This document shows, in pieces, positions 12,707 through 25,409 of a DNA stretch of 64,000 nucleotides. The position numbers and the translations under genes are program-made. Under the pieces are notes generated by a model. That model saw nothing but the letters and a program-made list of their open reading frames with translations, ran no database searches and had not been told where the DNA came from. Every line of letters starts with the position of its first letter. Position 1 is the first letter of the stretch. Source of the stretch: Wurfbainia villosa (Eukaryota > Streptophyta > Magnoliopsida > Zingiberales > Zingiberaceae); NCBI GenBank assembly GCA_025175895.1, contig JAKLTH010000238.1, positions 5,394,001 through 5,458,000 of the forward strand. Reading direction: 5' to 3'.

Positions 12707-15700
12707 CGTCAATTCTGTTCTATTTTCTCATCTTCTTAAATAGATTTTGACTTGAGTATTAAAAGAGTTTGATTAAAGTCATCCTTTTGTACTCTCTTAG
12801 CTCTTTTTGTTGTTTATAGTTGATGACAATTTCTTTCTTTCTTTAGTCCATCATATCACTAATTCGATAAAAGTTTATCGACACAAATAATTATCGATCC
12901 GAGATGAGATTATCTGACCACTCGAGGCCGATTGGCTAAAGAAGACATGCTCAGCCGATTTATATCAATGGATGGAAATTCAACAATTAATCCTACTAGG
13001 GAAGAAGCCTATCAAAAGTCTAAAAGATTAAGATCAATTATTTAACTTAGATATGCTAATTGGTGAAGAAGGCGATTTGCTCGGCCTCAATGCTCCTTTC
13101 AGTCGGTTCCACAACCAACATAAAGGAGATAAATTACGGGATCATATTGTCAAACCCAAGACTAGTGTGGCAGGAGGGCAAACACTCCGAAAGTCTTGCA
13201 ACCTCTGGAGATTGACCCTTGCTCATTAGTGTAATTCTACTGCCGCGCTAGTCACAAGACTCTCTCGTGGGAGACACCGAATTAGCAAGTTCATTTATCA
13301 CGTCAATTCCTATTCCGATCTATTTTCTCATCTTCTTAAGTAGAGTTTGACTTGAGTATTAAAAGAGTTTGATTAAAGTCATCCTTTTGCACTCTCTTAA
13401 CTCTTTTTGTCGTTTATAGTTGACGACGACTTCTTTCTTTATTTAGTCCATCATATCACCAATCGATAAAAGTTTATCGACACAAATAATTGTCAATCTG
13501 AGATGAAATTACCTGACTAGTCGAGGCCGATTGGCTAAAGAAGACATGCTCAACTGATTTATATCAACGGATGGAAATTTAGCAATTAATCCTACTAGCT
13601 AGAGAAGAAGCCTATCAAAAGTCTAAAAGATTAAGATCAATTATTTAACTTTGATATGCTAATTGGTGCAAAAGGCGATTCGCTCTCCCTTAGTGCCCTC
13701 GTCAATAGGTGTCATAGCCAACATAAAGGAGGTAAATTACGGGGAGCATATTACCTAATCCAAGACTAGCGTGACAGGAGGGCAAACACTCCGAAAGTCT
13801 TGCAGTCTCCGAAGATTGACCCTTGTTCATTGGTGTAATTCTGCTGTCGTGCTAGTCACAAGATCCTCTTGTGGGAGACACTGAATTAGCAAGTTCATTT
13901 ACCGCGTCACTTCCTATTCCGATCTATTTTCTCATCTTCTTAAGTAGAGTTTGACTTGAGTATTAAAAGGGTTTGATTAAAGTCATCCTTTTGCACTCTC
14001 TTAACTCTTTTTGTCATTTATAGTTGACGACGACTTCTTTTTTTATTTAGTCCATCAGATCACCAATTCGATAAAAGTTTATCGACACAAATAATTGTCA
14101 ATCCGAGATGAAATTACCTGACTAGTCGAGGCCGATTGGCTAAAGAAGACATGCTCAGCCAATTTATATCAACGGATGGAAATTCAACAATTAATCCTAC
14201 TAGAGAAGAAGCCTATCAAAAGTCTAAAAGATTAAAATCAATTATTTAACTTAGATATGCTAATTGGTGCAGAAGGCGTTTTGCTCGACTTCAATGCTCC
14301 TGTCAGTCGTTTCCACAACCAACATAAAGGAGATTGATGCGGCACGAATTATTTTTCTCCTCGATCTTGTGCCACCGAGGAAGGGGTCCTCTCCGACCGC
14401 ATCAGTAAATTTGAATATGCGTCCTGAAAAAGTTAACACGAGTTAAATCATCGCCGGCCTACCCGGCGACGGCACTCCGATGCTTAAGTTAGGCCGGATA
14501 TTAATGAAAGAAATGTATTATATACAGTAAAAATAATGTACAAGAAGAGAAAGAAAACTTATCTTAATTAGAAATATATAAGAGAGCCCACGGAAGTGTG
14601 CTTATATAAGATCGAAGATCCTTGATAATCCATGTAAATGGTTGAGCAACTTAGCTATGCCAAAGGGTGCCATCGGGATTCCCATCCGCAATCTTCTTTA
14701 AGACCTTTATCTCATCCCAAGTTGCCTCGGTATAATCCACTTGAAGCCAACAGTATATAGGTGAGCATTGGGTACCTCCCAGAGTATTAGATCTTAGGAC
14801 ATCCATGGAAGAAGAACACGATGCCCTGCTCCTTGTCTCCCGTGCGAGCTATGGGAAGGAAAAAGGCCATTGACATTGAGGGGAGAGTGCTTGATCTTGT
14901 CCACTTATCCTTGCCTTGTTGCTGGGACCTTACCTTAAGAGCTTGTGGTATTGTTTATTAAGGATTAAGCATCCAAACCTAATCTGAGTAGTAAGTATCC
15001 CAAGCAAGCCACACAATGGAGTAATGACCATAGCCAAGCTTGGCATGGATGGACGAGTTCCTCGCTTGAAAGAATCCTCGATTTGGACAATGTGGTATCC
15101 TCATCGCCAATATTCCTTGGTGCCCTCGTCGTCTGATGTGTAGTTGCTGCTCTCGCTCTACCTATCCTCCTTGGCCATTCGATTGCCGAATCCTCCACTG
15201 TAATGAAATTAGACCACTGATCCTCTCCCCTCCTCCAAAATCCAACCCTCTCTCTCCTTCCTCCTTGAATGCTTATGCCATTGAGATACATCTCCAAGAA
15301 CTCAGTGAGGACTGACTCCTCATTAGCTGAGAAGTAGGTTGGAGTTTAACATGGCTCCACAAATTGGCAAACGGATGAGAAAGAAGCCATCAATTGCAGA
15401 AATGCTACCTCCTCTACTATGCTGTCATCTGATCCTCGTGGACTCCAACGCCACGAACCGATGAGCAAGAAGTATTATTTCTTATCAGTCCTCCGCCCCC
15501 AGTCGAAGAAGAAGAATATCCCCTTTTCCAATGGTTGTCAGTGAAGATGTTGAAGTTTGCCGGCGGCAACCACAAGAGAAGGGAGAGAGCTCCCCCAGAT
15601 GATCGCCTTCTGCCCCTTCTTTTATATGCGTCAAGAAGCTCCTTCTCAGGAGACAAGTGGCTCCCCTAGATCCTTTTTGGGAGAAGAGAAACCCCTTTCT

Positions 15701-18700
15701 TTAAACCCTAGCCACCTCTTTTATATCCCCTCTCATGGGCCGGGCCTCTGTTTCATTTTATGGACCGATATTTACCCCATATCAGAGATAAATTACGGGG
15801 ATCATATTGTCAAACCCAAGACTAGCGTGGCAGGAGGGCAAAAATTCCGAAAGTATTGCAGCCTTCGGAGATTGACCCTTGCTCTTTGGTGTAATTCTGC
15901 TGCCGCGCTAGTCACAAGACTCTCTCGTGGGAGACACCGAATTAGCAAGTTCATTTACCGCGTCAATTCCTATTCCAATCTATTTTCTCATCTTCTTAAG
16001 TAGAGTTTGACTTGAGTATTAAAAGGGTTTGATTAAAGTCATCCTTTTGCACTCTCTTAACTCTTTTTGTCGTTTATAGTTGACGACGACTTCTTTCTTT
16101 ATTTAGTCCATCAGATCACCAATCGATAAAAGTTTATCGACACAAATAATTGTCAATCTGAGATGAAATTACCTGACTAGTCGAGGCCGATTGGCTAAAG
16201 AAGACATGCTCAACTGATTTATATCAACGGATGGGAATTCAGCAATTAATCCTACTAGCTAGAGAAGAAGCCTATCAAAAGTCTAAAAGATTAAGATCAA
16301 TTATTTAACTTTGATATGCTAATTGGTGCAAAAGGCGATTCACTCTCCCTCAGTGCCCTCGTCAATAGGTGTCATAGCCAACATAAAGGAGGTAAATTAC
16401 GGGGAGCATATTGCCTAATCCAAGACTAGCGTGACAGGAGGGCAAACACTCTGAAAGTCTTGCAGTCTTCGAAGATTGACCCTTGTTCATTTGTGTAATT
16501 CTGCTGTCGCGCTAGTCACAAGACCCTCCTGTGGGAGACACCGAATTAGCAAGTTCATTTACCGCGTCACTTCCTATTCCGATCTATTTTCTCATCTTCT
16601 TAAGTAGAGTTTGACTTGAGTATTAAAAGGGTTTGATTAAAGTCATCCTTTTGCACTCTCTTAACTCTTTTTGTCATTTATAGTTGAGGACGACTTCTTT
16701 TTTTATTTAGTTCATCAGATCACCAATTCGATAAAAGTTTATCGACACAAATAATTGTCAATCCGAGATGAAATTACCTGACTAGTCGAGGCCGATTGGC
16801 TAAAGAAGACATGCTCAGCCAATTTATATCAACGGATGGAAATTCAACAATTAATCATACTAGAGAAGAAGCCTATCAAAAGTCTAAAAGATTAAGATCA
16901 ATTATTTAACTTAGATATGCTAATTGGTGCAGAAGGCGTTTTGCTCAACTTCAATGCTCCTGTTAGTCGTTTCCACAACCAACATAAAGGAGATAAATTA
17001 CGGGGATCATATTGTCAAACCCAAGACTAGCGTGGCAGGAGGGCAAACATTCCGAAAGTATTGCAGCCTTCGGAGATTGACCCTTGCTCTTTGGTGTAAT
17101 TCTGCTGCCGCGCTAGTCACAAGACTCTCGTGGGAGACACCGAATTAGCAAGTTCATTTTCCGCGTCAATTCCTATTCCGATCTATTTTCTCATCTTCTT
17201 AAGTAGAGTTTGACTTGAGTATTAAAAGGGTTTGATTAAAGTCATCCTTTTGCACTCTTTTAACTCTTTTTGTTGTTTATAGTTGACGACGACTTCTTTC
17301 TTTATTTAGTCCATCAGATCACCAATTTGATAAAAATTTATCGACATAAATAATTGTCAATCCGAGATGAAATTACCTGACTAGTCGAGGCCGATTGGCT
17401 AAAGGACATGCTCAACCGATTTATATCAACGGATGGAAATTCAGCAATTAATCCTACTAGAGAAGAAGCCTATCAAAAGTCTAAAAGATTAAGATCAATT
17501 ATTTAACTTAGATATGCTAATTGGTGCAGAAGGCATTTTGCTCGGCCTCAATGCTCCTGTCAGTCGGTTCCACAACCAACATAAAAGAGATAAATTATGG
17601 GGATTATATTGTCAAACCCAAGACTAGCGTGGCAGGAGAGCAAACACTCCAAAAGTCTTACAACCTCCGGAGATTGACCCTTGCTCATTGGTGTAATTCT
17701 GTTACCGTGCTAGTCACAAGACTCTCTCATGGGAGACACCGAATTAGCAAGTTCATTTACCGCGTCAATTCCTATTCCGATCTATTTTCTCATCTTCTTA
17801 AGTAGAGTTTGACTTGAGTATTAAAAGGGTTTGATTAAAGTCATCCTTTTGCACTCTCTTAACTCTTTTTGTCGTTTATAGTTGACGACGACTTCTTTCT
17901 TTATTTAGTCCATCAGATAACCAATTCGAAAAAAGTTTATTGACACAAATAATTGTCAATCCAAGATGAAATTACCTGACTAGTCGAGGCCGATTGGCTA
18001 AAGAAAACATGCTCAATCGATTTATATCAACGGATGGAAATTCAGTAATTAATCCTACTAGAGAAGAATCCTATCAAAAGTCTAAAAGATTAAGATCAAT
18101 TATTTAACTTAGATATGCTAATTGGTGCAGAAGGCATTTTGCTCGCCCTCAATGCTCCTGTCAGTCGGTTCCGCAACCAACATAAAAGAGATAAATTACG
18201 GAGATTATATTGTCAAACCCAAGACTAGCGTGGCAGGAGGGCAAACACTCCGAAAGTCTTGCAACCTCCGGAGATCGACCCTTGCTCATTGGTGTAATTC
18301 TACTGCCGCGCTAGTCACAAGACTCTCTCGTGGGAGACACCGAATTAGCAAGTTCATTTACCGCGTCAATTTCTATTCCGATCTATTTTCTCATCTTCTT
18401 AAGTAGAGTTTGACTTGAGTATTAAAAGGGTTTGATTAAAGTCATCCTTTTGCACTCTTTTAACTCTTTTTGTCGTTTATAGTTTATAGTTGATGACGAC
18501 TTCTTTCTTTATTTAGTCCATCAGATAACCAATTCGATAAAAATCAATCCAAGATGAAATTACCTGACTAGTTGAGGTCGATTGGCTAAAGAAGACATGC
18601 TCAACCGATTTATATCAACGGATGGAAATTCAGCAATTAATCCTACTAGAGAAGAATCCTATCAAAAGTCTAAAAGATTAAGATCAATTATTTAACTTAG

Positions 18701-20632
18701 ATATGCTAATTGGTGCAAAAGGCGATTCACTCTCCCCCAGTGCCCTCTTCAGTCGGTCCTATAGCCAACACAAAGGAGGTAAATTACAGGGAGCATATTG
18801 TCCAATCCAAGACTAGCGTGGCAGGAGGGCAAACACTCCGAAAGTCTTGCAGTCTCCGAAGATTGACCCTTGCTTATTAGTGTAATTCTGCTGCCGCGCT
18901 AGTCACAAGACTCTCGTGGGAGACACCGAATTAGCAAGTTCATTTTCCGCGTCAATTCCTATTCCGATCTATTTTCTCATCTTCTTAAGTAGAGTTTGAC
19001 TTGAGTATTAAAAGGGTTTGATTAAAGTCATCCTTTTTCTCTCTCGTAACTCTCTCTATTGTTTATAGTTGACGACAACTTCTTTCTTTTTTTAATCCAT
19101 CAAATCACCAACTTGATAAAAGTTTGTTGACACAAATAATTATCAATCCGAGAGGAGATTTCCTGACCACTTGAGGTCGATATGCTAAAGAAGACATGCT
19201 CAATCGATTTATATCAACGGATGGAAATTCAGCAATTAATCCTCCTAGAGAAGAAGCCTATCAAAAGTCTAAAAGATTAAGACCAATTATTTAACTTTGA
19301 TATGCTAATTGGTGCAGAAGACGAATCACTCTCCCTCAGTGCCCTCGTCAGTCGGTCCCACAACTAATACAAAGGAAGTAAATTACGGGGAGCATATTGT
19401 CAAATCTAGGACTAGCGTGGCAGGAGGGCAAACATTCCGAAAGTCTTGCAATCTCCGAAGATTGATCCTTGCTCATTGGTGTAATTCTGCTGTCGTACTA
19501 GTCACAAGACCCTCCTGTGGGAGACACCGAATTAGCAAGTTCAATTACCGCATCAATTCCTATTTCGATCTATTTTCTCATCTTCTTAAGTATAGTTTGA
19601 CTTGAGTATTAAAAGGATTTGATTAAAGTCATCCTTTCTCTCTCTCTTAACTCTTTCTATTTTTTATATTTGACGACAACTTCTTTCTTTTTTTAATCTA
19701 TCAGATCACCAACTCGATAAAAGTTTGTTGACACAAATAATTATCAATCCAAGATGAGATTACCTGACCACTCAAGGTCGATTGGCTAAAGAAGATATGC
19801 TCAACCGATTTATATCAACGGATGAAAATTCAGAAGTCCTACTAGAGAAGAAGCCAATCAAAAGTCTAAAAGATTAAGATCAATTATTTAACTTAGATAT
19901 GCTAATTGGTACAGAAGGTGATTCGCTCTCACTCAGTGCCCTCGTCAATCGGTCCCACAGCCAACACAAAGGATTAATTTACGGGGAGCATATTGCCCAA
20001 CCCAGGACTACCGTGGCAGGAGGGCAGACACTCCGAAAGCTTTACAGTCTTCGGAGATTGACCCTTGCTCATTGGTATAATTCTATTGTTGCGCTAGTCA
20101 CAAGACCCTTCCGTGGAAGACACCGAATTAGCAAGTTCATTTACCGCGTCAATTCCTATTAATTCTGATCTATTTCTTATCTTCTTAAGTAGAGTATGAC
20201 TTGAGTATTAAAAGAGTTTGATTAAAGTCATCCTTTTTCTCTCTCTTAACTCTTTCTGTTGTTTATAGTTGATGACGACGTCTTTCTTTCTTTAGTCCAT
20301 CAGATCACGAACTCGAAAAAAGTTCGTTGAAATAAATAAATGTCAATCGGAGATGAGATTGCCTGACCACTCGAGGCCGATTGGCTAAAGAAGAAATGCT
20401 CAATCGATTTATACCAACGGATGGAAATTCAACAGTAATACTAGAGAAGAAGCCTATCAAAAATCTAAAAGATCAAGATCAATTATTTAACTTAGAATCG
20501 GTCGGTCCCGTCGATCGATCGCTCGCCCTCAGTGCCCCCGTTAATCTCTGAAAGCCTTATAGCCTTCAGAGATTGACTCTTACTCATTAGTATAATTTTA
20601 TTACCGCGCTAGTCACAAGCCTCTCCCGTAGA
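12707..20632 (+). repeat. Tandem array of a ~600-bp repeat, about 11 copies
   Basis: The landmark GCTAATTGGT recurs at 13055, 13658, 14259, 16318, 16919, 17516, 18117, 18705, 19304 and 19901. Spacing is 588-604 bp once the 1455 bp of the solo LTR and its duplication are removed. Units share blocks such as GGCAGGAGGGCAAACA, CGCGCTAGTCACAAGAC and GTTTGACTTGAGTATTAAAAG. Copies in the middle are most alike; the last (from about 20340) is shortened and diverged. Several units are open for a similar 94-codon frame (17521-17805, 18122-18406, also 19309-19605). That frame is explained by sequence identity and shows no known domain. Another fragment of the unit lies at 33752-34050, before the second P450. 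Confidence 0.95.
14335..15784 (-). mobile_element. Solo LTR (1450 bp) with GAGAT target duplication
   Basis: The insert begins TGATGCGGCACG and ends CCCATATCA, giving TGAT...ATCA ends. It is flanked by GAGAT at 14330-14334 and again at 15785-15789. It splits one satellite unit whose other copies read straight through AAAGGAGATAAATTACG. There is no primer site, polypurine tract or coding part, so it is a solo LTR left after recombination between two LTRs. TATA-like boxes read on the minus strand (near 15619-15628 and 15718-15727), which suggests minus orientation. The short frames inside it are not recognised. Confidence 0.9.
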
Positions 20633-20894
20633 ATAGATTTGCTAATGAACAATGTCAGAGATGCATTAATCATATTTGATGACATGATAAATCGTCCTTT
20701 AAACTAATCTAATTAAATTGTATTGATAAATACTATTAAATTATATATACTAAACAAAGTTAAGAACATTACTCTTTTTTTAAAGAATAATGTAATATGC
20801 CTTCTTTTTTTATTTGATAATGTAAATGTTCAAACTTGAGTGATGAACTTTGGAAGCAGGCGATTTTTTCCAAATAATATAACCTTTCCCTTTC

Positions 20895-21078
20895 ACAATT
20901 TATATATCTTGACGGTTGATCAATGAATTTATTCATTTTCAGAAAAATTCGAATTATGATTTAATAATTTATTTATTTGAGAGTCACTTACTACGTCAGC
21001 AGGGCGGCGGCTAATTTTCATTTAAAGCGACTAAGCGAGGGAGGAGGAGGGTGGAGCAGATCGGGAAGGCGATCGAAG
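20895..21078 (+). promoter_or_regulatory. Putative promoter and 5' leader of P450 copy A
   Basis: A TATA-like box TTATATATC sits at 20900-20908, about 170 bp before the start codon, followed by TTGACGGTTGATC. The stretch from here to the gene is conserved in copy B (34580-34765), including a purine-rich GGGAGGAGGAGG leader with a 6-bp length difference. This is inference from position and conservation; no transcript data are available. Confidence 0.45.
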
Positions 21079-22764
21079 ATGTCTGTTGTTCCTTCCGCCG
21101 GCCGAGAGGAGTCCCAGCAGGGCCTCCAATTCTTCTTCGCAGCACTCCTACTCGTCTCCTTCACGACGTCGCTGCTCTTCTACCTCCGCCACAAGAAGAC
21201 CGACAACGAACCCAGCAGCCTGCGCCTCGTACCCGGCCCGCCGGGACTCCCCGTCATCGGCAACCTCCACCAGATCGGCGACCTCCCCCACCGCTCCTTC
21301 CACCAACTCTCACTTGCCTACGGCCCCCTCCTCCGCCTCCGACTCGGGAGAGTCACCACCCTCGTCGTCTCTTCCCCAGCCCTCGCCCGCGAGGTCTACA
21401 GGACCCACGACCAAGCCCTCTGCTCCCGCCCCAACCTCACGATCTGGAGTCGCTTCTCCTACGGAGGCCTTGATGTCGCTCTCGCTCCCTACTCGCTCCG
21501 CTGTGTCAGCTCACGCCGGCTATTCGTCGTCCACTTCGTCGGCCCGCGGCCGGTCCGAGGCCTCGCCGAAGTGAGGGAGGAGGAGGTGCGCACTTTGATG
21601 CGTACCGTGGCCTCCGCCGCGGCGTCCGGTCGTGCGGTCGACCTCAGCAAGAGTTTTATTTGCTTGGTGAGCTGCATCATGAGCCGGGCCGTGTTCAGGA
21701 AGAGGTTCGCGCCGGCGGGGGAGTGCACGAGGAACGAGCTCGGGGGCATGATATCTCTGACATCAGAGCTCTTTGGGGAATTCGTCGCCGGAGACTTCTT
21801 CCCGTGGGCCCACCGCTTGCTCAACGCCGTCACGGGAGTGCATGGGAGGCTGAAGAGGAACTTCAAGGAGTGGGATGACTTGTTCGAAAGGGAAATTAAG
21901 GAGCGGGAAAGAGCCGGCATCGGCGGCGATGACGACCACAGCTATGCCAGCGTTCTGCTGCGCTTGCTCAGAGAGGAACAGAGCAACGACGAAGACGGCC
22001 TCACGAGGGACGGCGTCAAAGCTCTTCTCTTTGTAAAAATCACGCGCCATCCAAATTTTGGCAAATTACGGAATCCTAAAACTTTGATTTAGAGATTTTG
22101 TTGATCGAAAAGGATTAATTTCCTCTCAATCAATCCCAAATTTTATCAGGACTTGATGTTCGGCGGAACGGACACAACGGCGGCGACAATTGAATGGGCC
22201 ATGACGGAGCTACTGAGAACTCCCCGAGCGCTCGCTAGAGCCCAGGAGGAAGTCCGCCGAGTTGCCGCCGGAAAAAGCTACGTCGACGAGGGGGACCTCC
22301 ATCGGCTCAGCTACCTGCACGCCATCGTCAAGGAGATCCTCCGACTCCACCCGGTTGCGCCCCTGCTGCTGCCCCACGAGTGCCAGCAGAACTGCAAGCT
22401 CGCTGGCTACGACGTCGCCGTCGGCACTATAATCTACATCAACGCGTGGAGCATCGGGCGCGATGCGGACGTATGGGATAACCCCGACGAATTCCGGCCG
22501 GAGCGGTTCGAGGGTAGTTCCGTCGACTACCTGGGGCAGTTCTTCGAGCTCGTGCCGTTCGGCAGCGGCCGGAGGATGTGTCCCGGGATCTCGATGGCAG
22601 AGTCGGTTGTGAGGCTTACACTCGCCAATCTCTTACACGGCTTCGACTGGGCATTGCCGGCGGGTGTGAGAAGGGAGGATCTGGACATGAGCGAAGTGTT
22701 TGGGATCGTCGCTGGCAAGATGGAGCCGCTCGTGCTGATGGCAACTCCTGCTAAGTTATTGTAA
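21079..22764 (+). CDS. Cytochrome P450, CYP71-like (copy A), two exons
   Basis: A membrane-bound haem mono-oxygenase of plant specialised metabolism; the substrate cannot be told. Exon 1 is 21079-22032, the intron 22033-22149 (GT...AG, phase 0, 117 bp) and exon 2 22150-22764, giving 522 residues, normal for CYP71. ATG 21079 is chosen because the hydrophobic ER anchor (residues 18-36) and the PGPP hinge (53-56) follow; an in-frame ATG at 20977 would add 34 residues unlike the family and absent from copy B. Seen: I-helix GGTDTT (323-328), ExxR as EILR (380-383), FRPERF (433-438), haem loop FGSGRRMCPG (455-464, Cys462). Oddity: the C-helix Trp of WxxxR is Cys142 (TGT at 21502), unlike copy B. 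Exons are GC-rich and the intron AT-rich. The frame is open throughout. Confidence 0.93.
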
Positions 22765-23385
22765 TTGGATTACGTCCCAAATAAATAAATAAATAAATAA
22801 ATAATTTGTGTTGGATGTATAATAGAAATAGTTAAGATCGTAAAGTCTCGCCGTCTTATCCAAATGTAATGTAAACCGTCTTATCCTAATAAATATAAGA
22901 TAACTAACAATAAAATTAAAGTAATATGGACTTTGTTCCCTTTACACTTTAGACACACTCTTCGGATTATCAAAACATCTTTTTAGATAATAAATATACA
23001 ATTCTTTACAACATCATTACTAACTAATTTAATTTCATTGATGGTCGAATTATCTCTTTGGATATTGACACGCTCTTTTAAGTCCGTATCTACTTCGGTA
23101 TGCACTCCTATAAGTAAGCTTTTTCCTACTAATAAGAATATTAAGATTGAGATGAAAGTGAGCTTTCTTTTCTTAAGGTGATATTGCTCTACTCAGACTT
23201 TCTTGACTTAAGTATTCACGATCTCAATCGAATCAAAGTATTTTAATATCTTTATTAAGTTATTTTTTTACTTCATTTTCGACCTCTTTGAATTTTTCAA
23301 AGACCTCAGGCTTATATCTCAAAGTCCAATTCTTGAACTTAGGAGATCAGATAGTGGATAATGAAGGTGTCCATGGGTGCTCACA
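22765..23385. other. 3' flank of P450 copy A
   Basis: An (AAAT)n run at about 22780-22804 follows the stop and is shared with copy B at 36468-36495. AATAAA words there may serve polyadenylation. The remainder is AT-rich non-coding DNA that aligns with 36452-36745 and 37637-37870, with small gaps. No gene is seen. Confidence 0.6.
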
Positions 23386-23665
23386 GTGGTGACCCCGATA
23401 GGTTTAAGAGTTGGACTATAGTGCTCACTGGAGAAGAAATCGTGAGCGAAAGCACTGTATATTTTTCATTTACTGTGCAATTGAGATGAATCGGATGATG
23501 GAGATTGTGTCGCACACAAGTTGTGCACGCATCGTCCATCGCTGCGTGCGTATGCACAATGATCTTCCCCATCGTCCAATCAAACTTGATTGCACAGTAA
23601 CAAGGATTGCACTATAGCTAATCCATGAACTCGTCGGGGTCGTCGACACCGTCTCGCTGCTAGCA
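23386..23665. repeat. Foldback (imperfect inverted repeat) element
   Basis: The left arm runs GGTGACCCCGATAGG...GGACTATAGTGCTC and then TTACTGTGCAATTGAG. The right arm returns as CTTGATTGCACAGTAA, then TTGCACTATAGC and GTCGGGGTCGTCGACACC. The arms pair in nested order around the centre near 23530. The same structure is in unit B at about 37905-38200, so it predates the duplication. It looks like a MITE or foldback relic. Confidence 0.65.
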
Positions 23666-23793
23666 ACATACCCACGATGGCGATCGAACTGCGATCGTGC
23701 ATGATTGAGTCGGAATCCGATTGCTCGGTGACGATGTCGAGTGGCAAGAAGCTACGATTCATCTGACTGGATGAAACGTTGTGCATTCCTTAT

Positions 23794-25395
23794 TGTTGAG
23801 GATTTGACCGTCGCTAGAGAGGGGTGAATAGCGTTTCGTCATGCTTGATGGATTTCGATCGTTCGTCTCTACAATTCGGTTAGCACAGCGAAATATAGAA
23901 ATACAAATGTAGAAAAAATTCAAACACAAATACACGCACAACACAAGCGATATAATGTGGTTTGGAACCTTAGGGGTTCCTATTCCACGGGCTGAGCTCA
24001 ATGAGCTCTAGTGATGACAACACCATTAATACAACTCCTTCTCGACAACACGTTGGAGGTGGAGAAACCTCGTACAAAGATTACAACAGTAATACAATAA
24101 GAAAAATTAAGCAATACACAAGACAAGTAAAGAACACTTTACACAAGAATTTTGGATTGCTTGCTTTGGATTGACCTTAAAGGTCTGAAATGCAGCAGCA
24201 ATTCCCCTCCAAAATCACCCCAAAAATTGCTGCCCAAATCTTCCACTAGCTGCTCCTTTTATGCTTGTATTGGGCTGAATTCGTGCCTGACAGTCGACTA
24301 CCGTAAGACCCCAATCGAGTGCCAATAGTACCATTGTGAGGAAACGACTTAATCCATGTTGACATTCAAGCCAACGATTACAGTGACAATTGACTGCCAT
24401 AGCCCAACAATCGATTGTCAGGGTCGTAGCCGACTGACCAGTCGGCTAGCGAGCATTCTGCTCTCTCAACCTCGACCAGCAGTCGACTTCCATCCATGAC
24501 AGTCGACTACTCAAGCCATCAGTCAACTGCCCAATTATGACAGTCGACTGCCAGACTATTTCTTGCAGTCAAACACCAGTCGAGTCCGAGTAGTTCGACT
24601 GGCCATAATCCCAATCGACTGCTACAAGTCGACTCGACTGCCAAGTATCGAAATACTTGACGAGTTGACTGGTCCAAAGCCCCAGTCGACTATTAACCTC
24701 AAATATGAGGTTTAACCCTAAGTATGATTCCCTCATACTTGCTAGATCACCCTTAGCCAAGATCTTAGCCTTCTAGCCACCTCCGTTAGCCTCATGACTA
24801 TTGGATCCCTTCAAGTCATCCATGACTTGTTCATCCATATGCTAGTCTTCAGATACTTCCATCGGTTATTGTCATGCTAAGCTGATCTACACTGCCAAGG
24901 CACATTGAACTTATGCTGCCAAGACTCCCGCTTAGACTTTACATCGCCAACCATTGGAATTATGCTGCTAAGACTCCATCCTTGGACTTTAAGCCGCCAA
25001 TATCACCCCTTGGACCTCCCTTGCCAACTCATGTTGGACTTTCCATTTGCCAAGACTCAAGCTTGGACTTTCCCTTACTAAGACCCATGCTTAGACTTTC
25101 CCTTGCTAAGTGTCCTACTTAGACTTTCCTTGCCAACCCATGTTGGACTTTCTAATTGTCAAGATTCAAGTTTGGGCTTTCCATCATATGGTCAACCCCA
25201 CGTCAACCATATAGTCAAACAATGGTCAAATCGTCATCAAACATCAAAATACCACTCGAGTCAAACTCGAGTCCGGTCAATCATGACCCAGGTCGATTGC
25301 ACCAACAATCTCCTTAAAACATTGTCAAACATCAAAACACTACTCGAGTCCAACTCGAGTCTGGTCAATCGTGACCTAGGCCGATTGTACCAATA
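23794..25395 (-). repeat. 3' LTR of the gag-only element in unit A
   Basis: 1602 bp. It contains the conserved CGCTAGAG...GTGAATAGC block near its end (23812-23832), a cluster of CAGTCGACTG-type palindromes at about 24285-24690, and a block of degenerate CTTGGACTT repeats at about 24900-25190. The start region is duplicated (two copies of the ACTCGAG-containing ~85-bp leader, 25250-25395). It differs from its partner by indels and many substitutions, so the insertion is not very recent. Confidence 0.9.
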
Positions 25396-25409
25396 ATCTT
25401 CCCCTTTTT
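25396..25409 (-). other. Polypurine tract of the gag-only element
   Basis: On the minus strand AAAAAGGGGAAGAT abuts the 3' LTR start. The equivalent tract in the element at 43086-63059 is AAAAAGGGAGAGAT, ending at 61405. Confidence 0.75.

Noticed and set aside
17521..19605. Repeated 94-98-codon frames starting MVQKAF/MVQKTN as a gene family
   Set aside because: They recur once per ~600-bp satellite unit, only in units where no indel breaks them, and show no known domain, promoter or codon bias. Sequence identity of the repeat explains them.
12707..20632. CRISPR-like or rDNA spacer array
   Set aside because: Units are about 600 bp, directly adjacent without unique spacers, and no rRNA sequence is present; the context is a plant nuclear genome.
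20977..21078. Upstream in-frame ATG at 20977 as the start of P450 copy A
   Set aside because: It would add 34 residues before the membrane anchor, which CYP71 proteins do not have, and the extension is not kept in copy B.
21086..21920. Long frames on other frames of the P450 exons (also 34907-36405)
   Set aside because: They are shadows caused by high GC3 in the P450 coding sequence, with no conserved motifs of their own.
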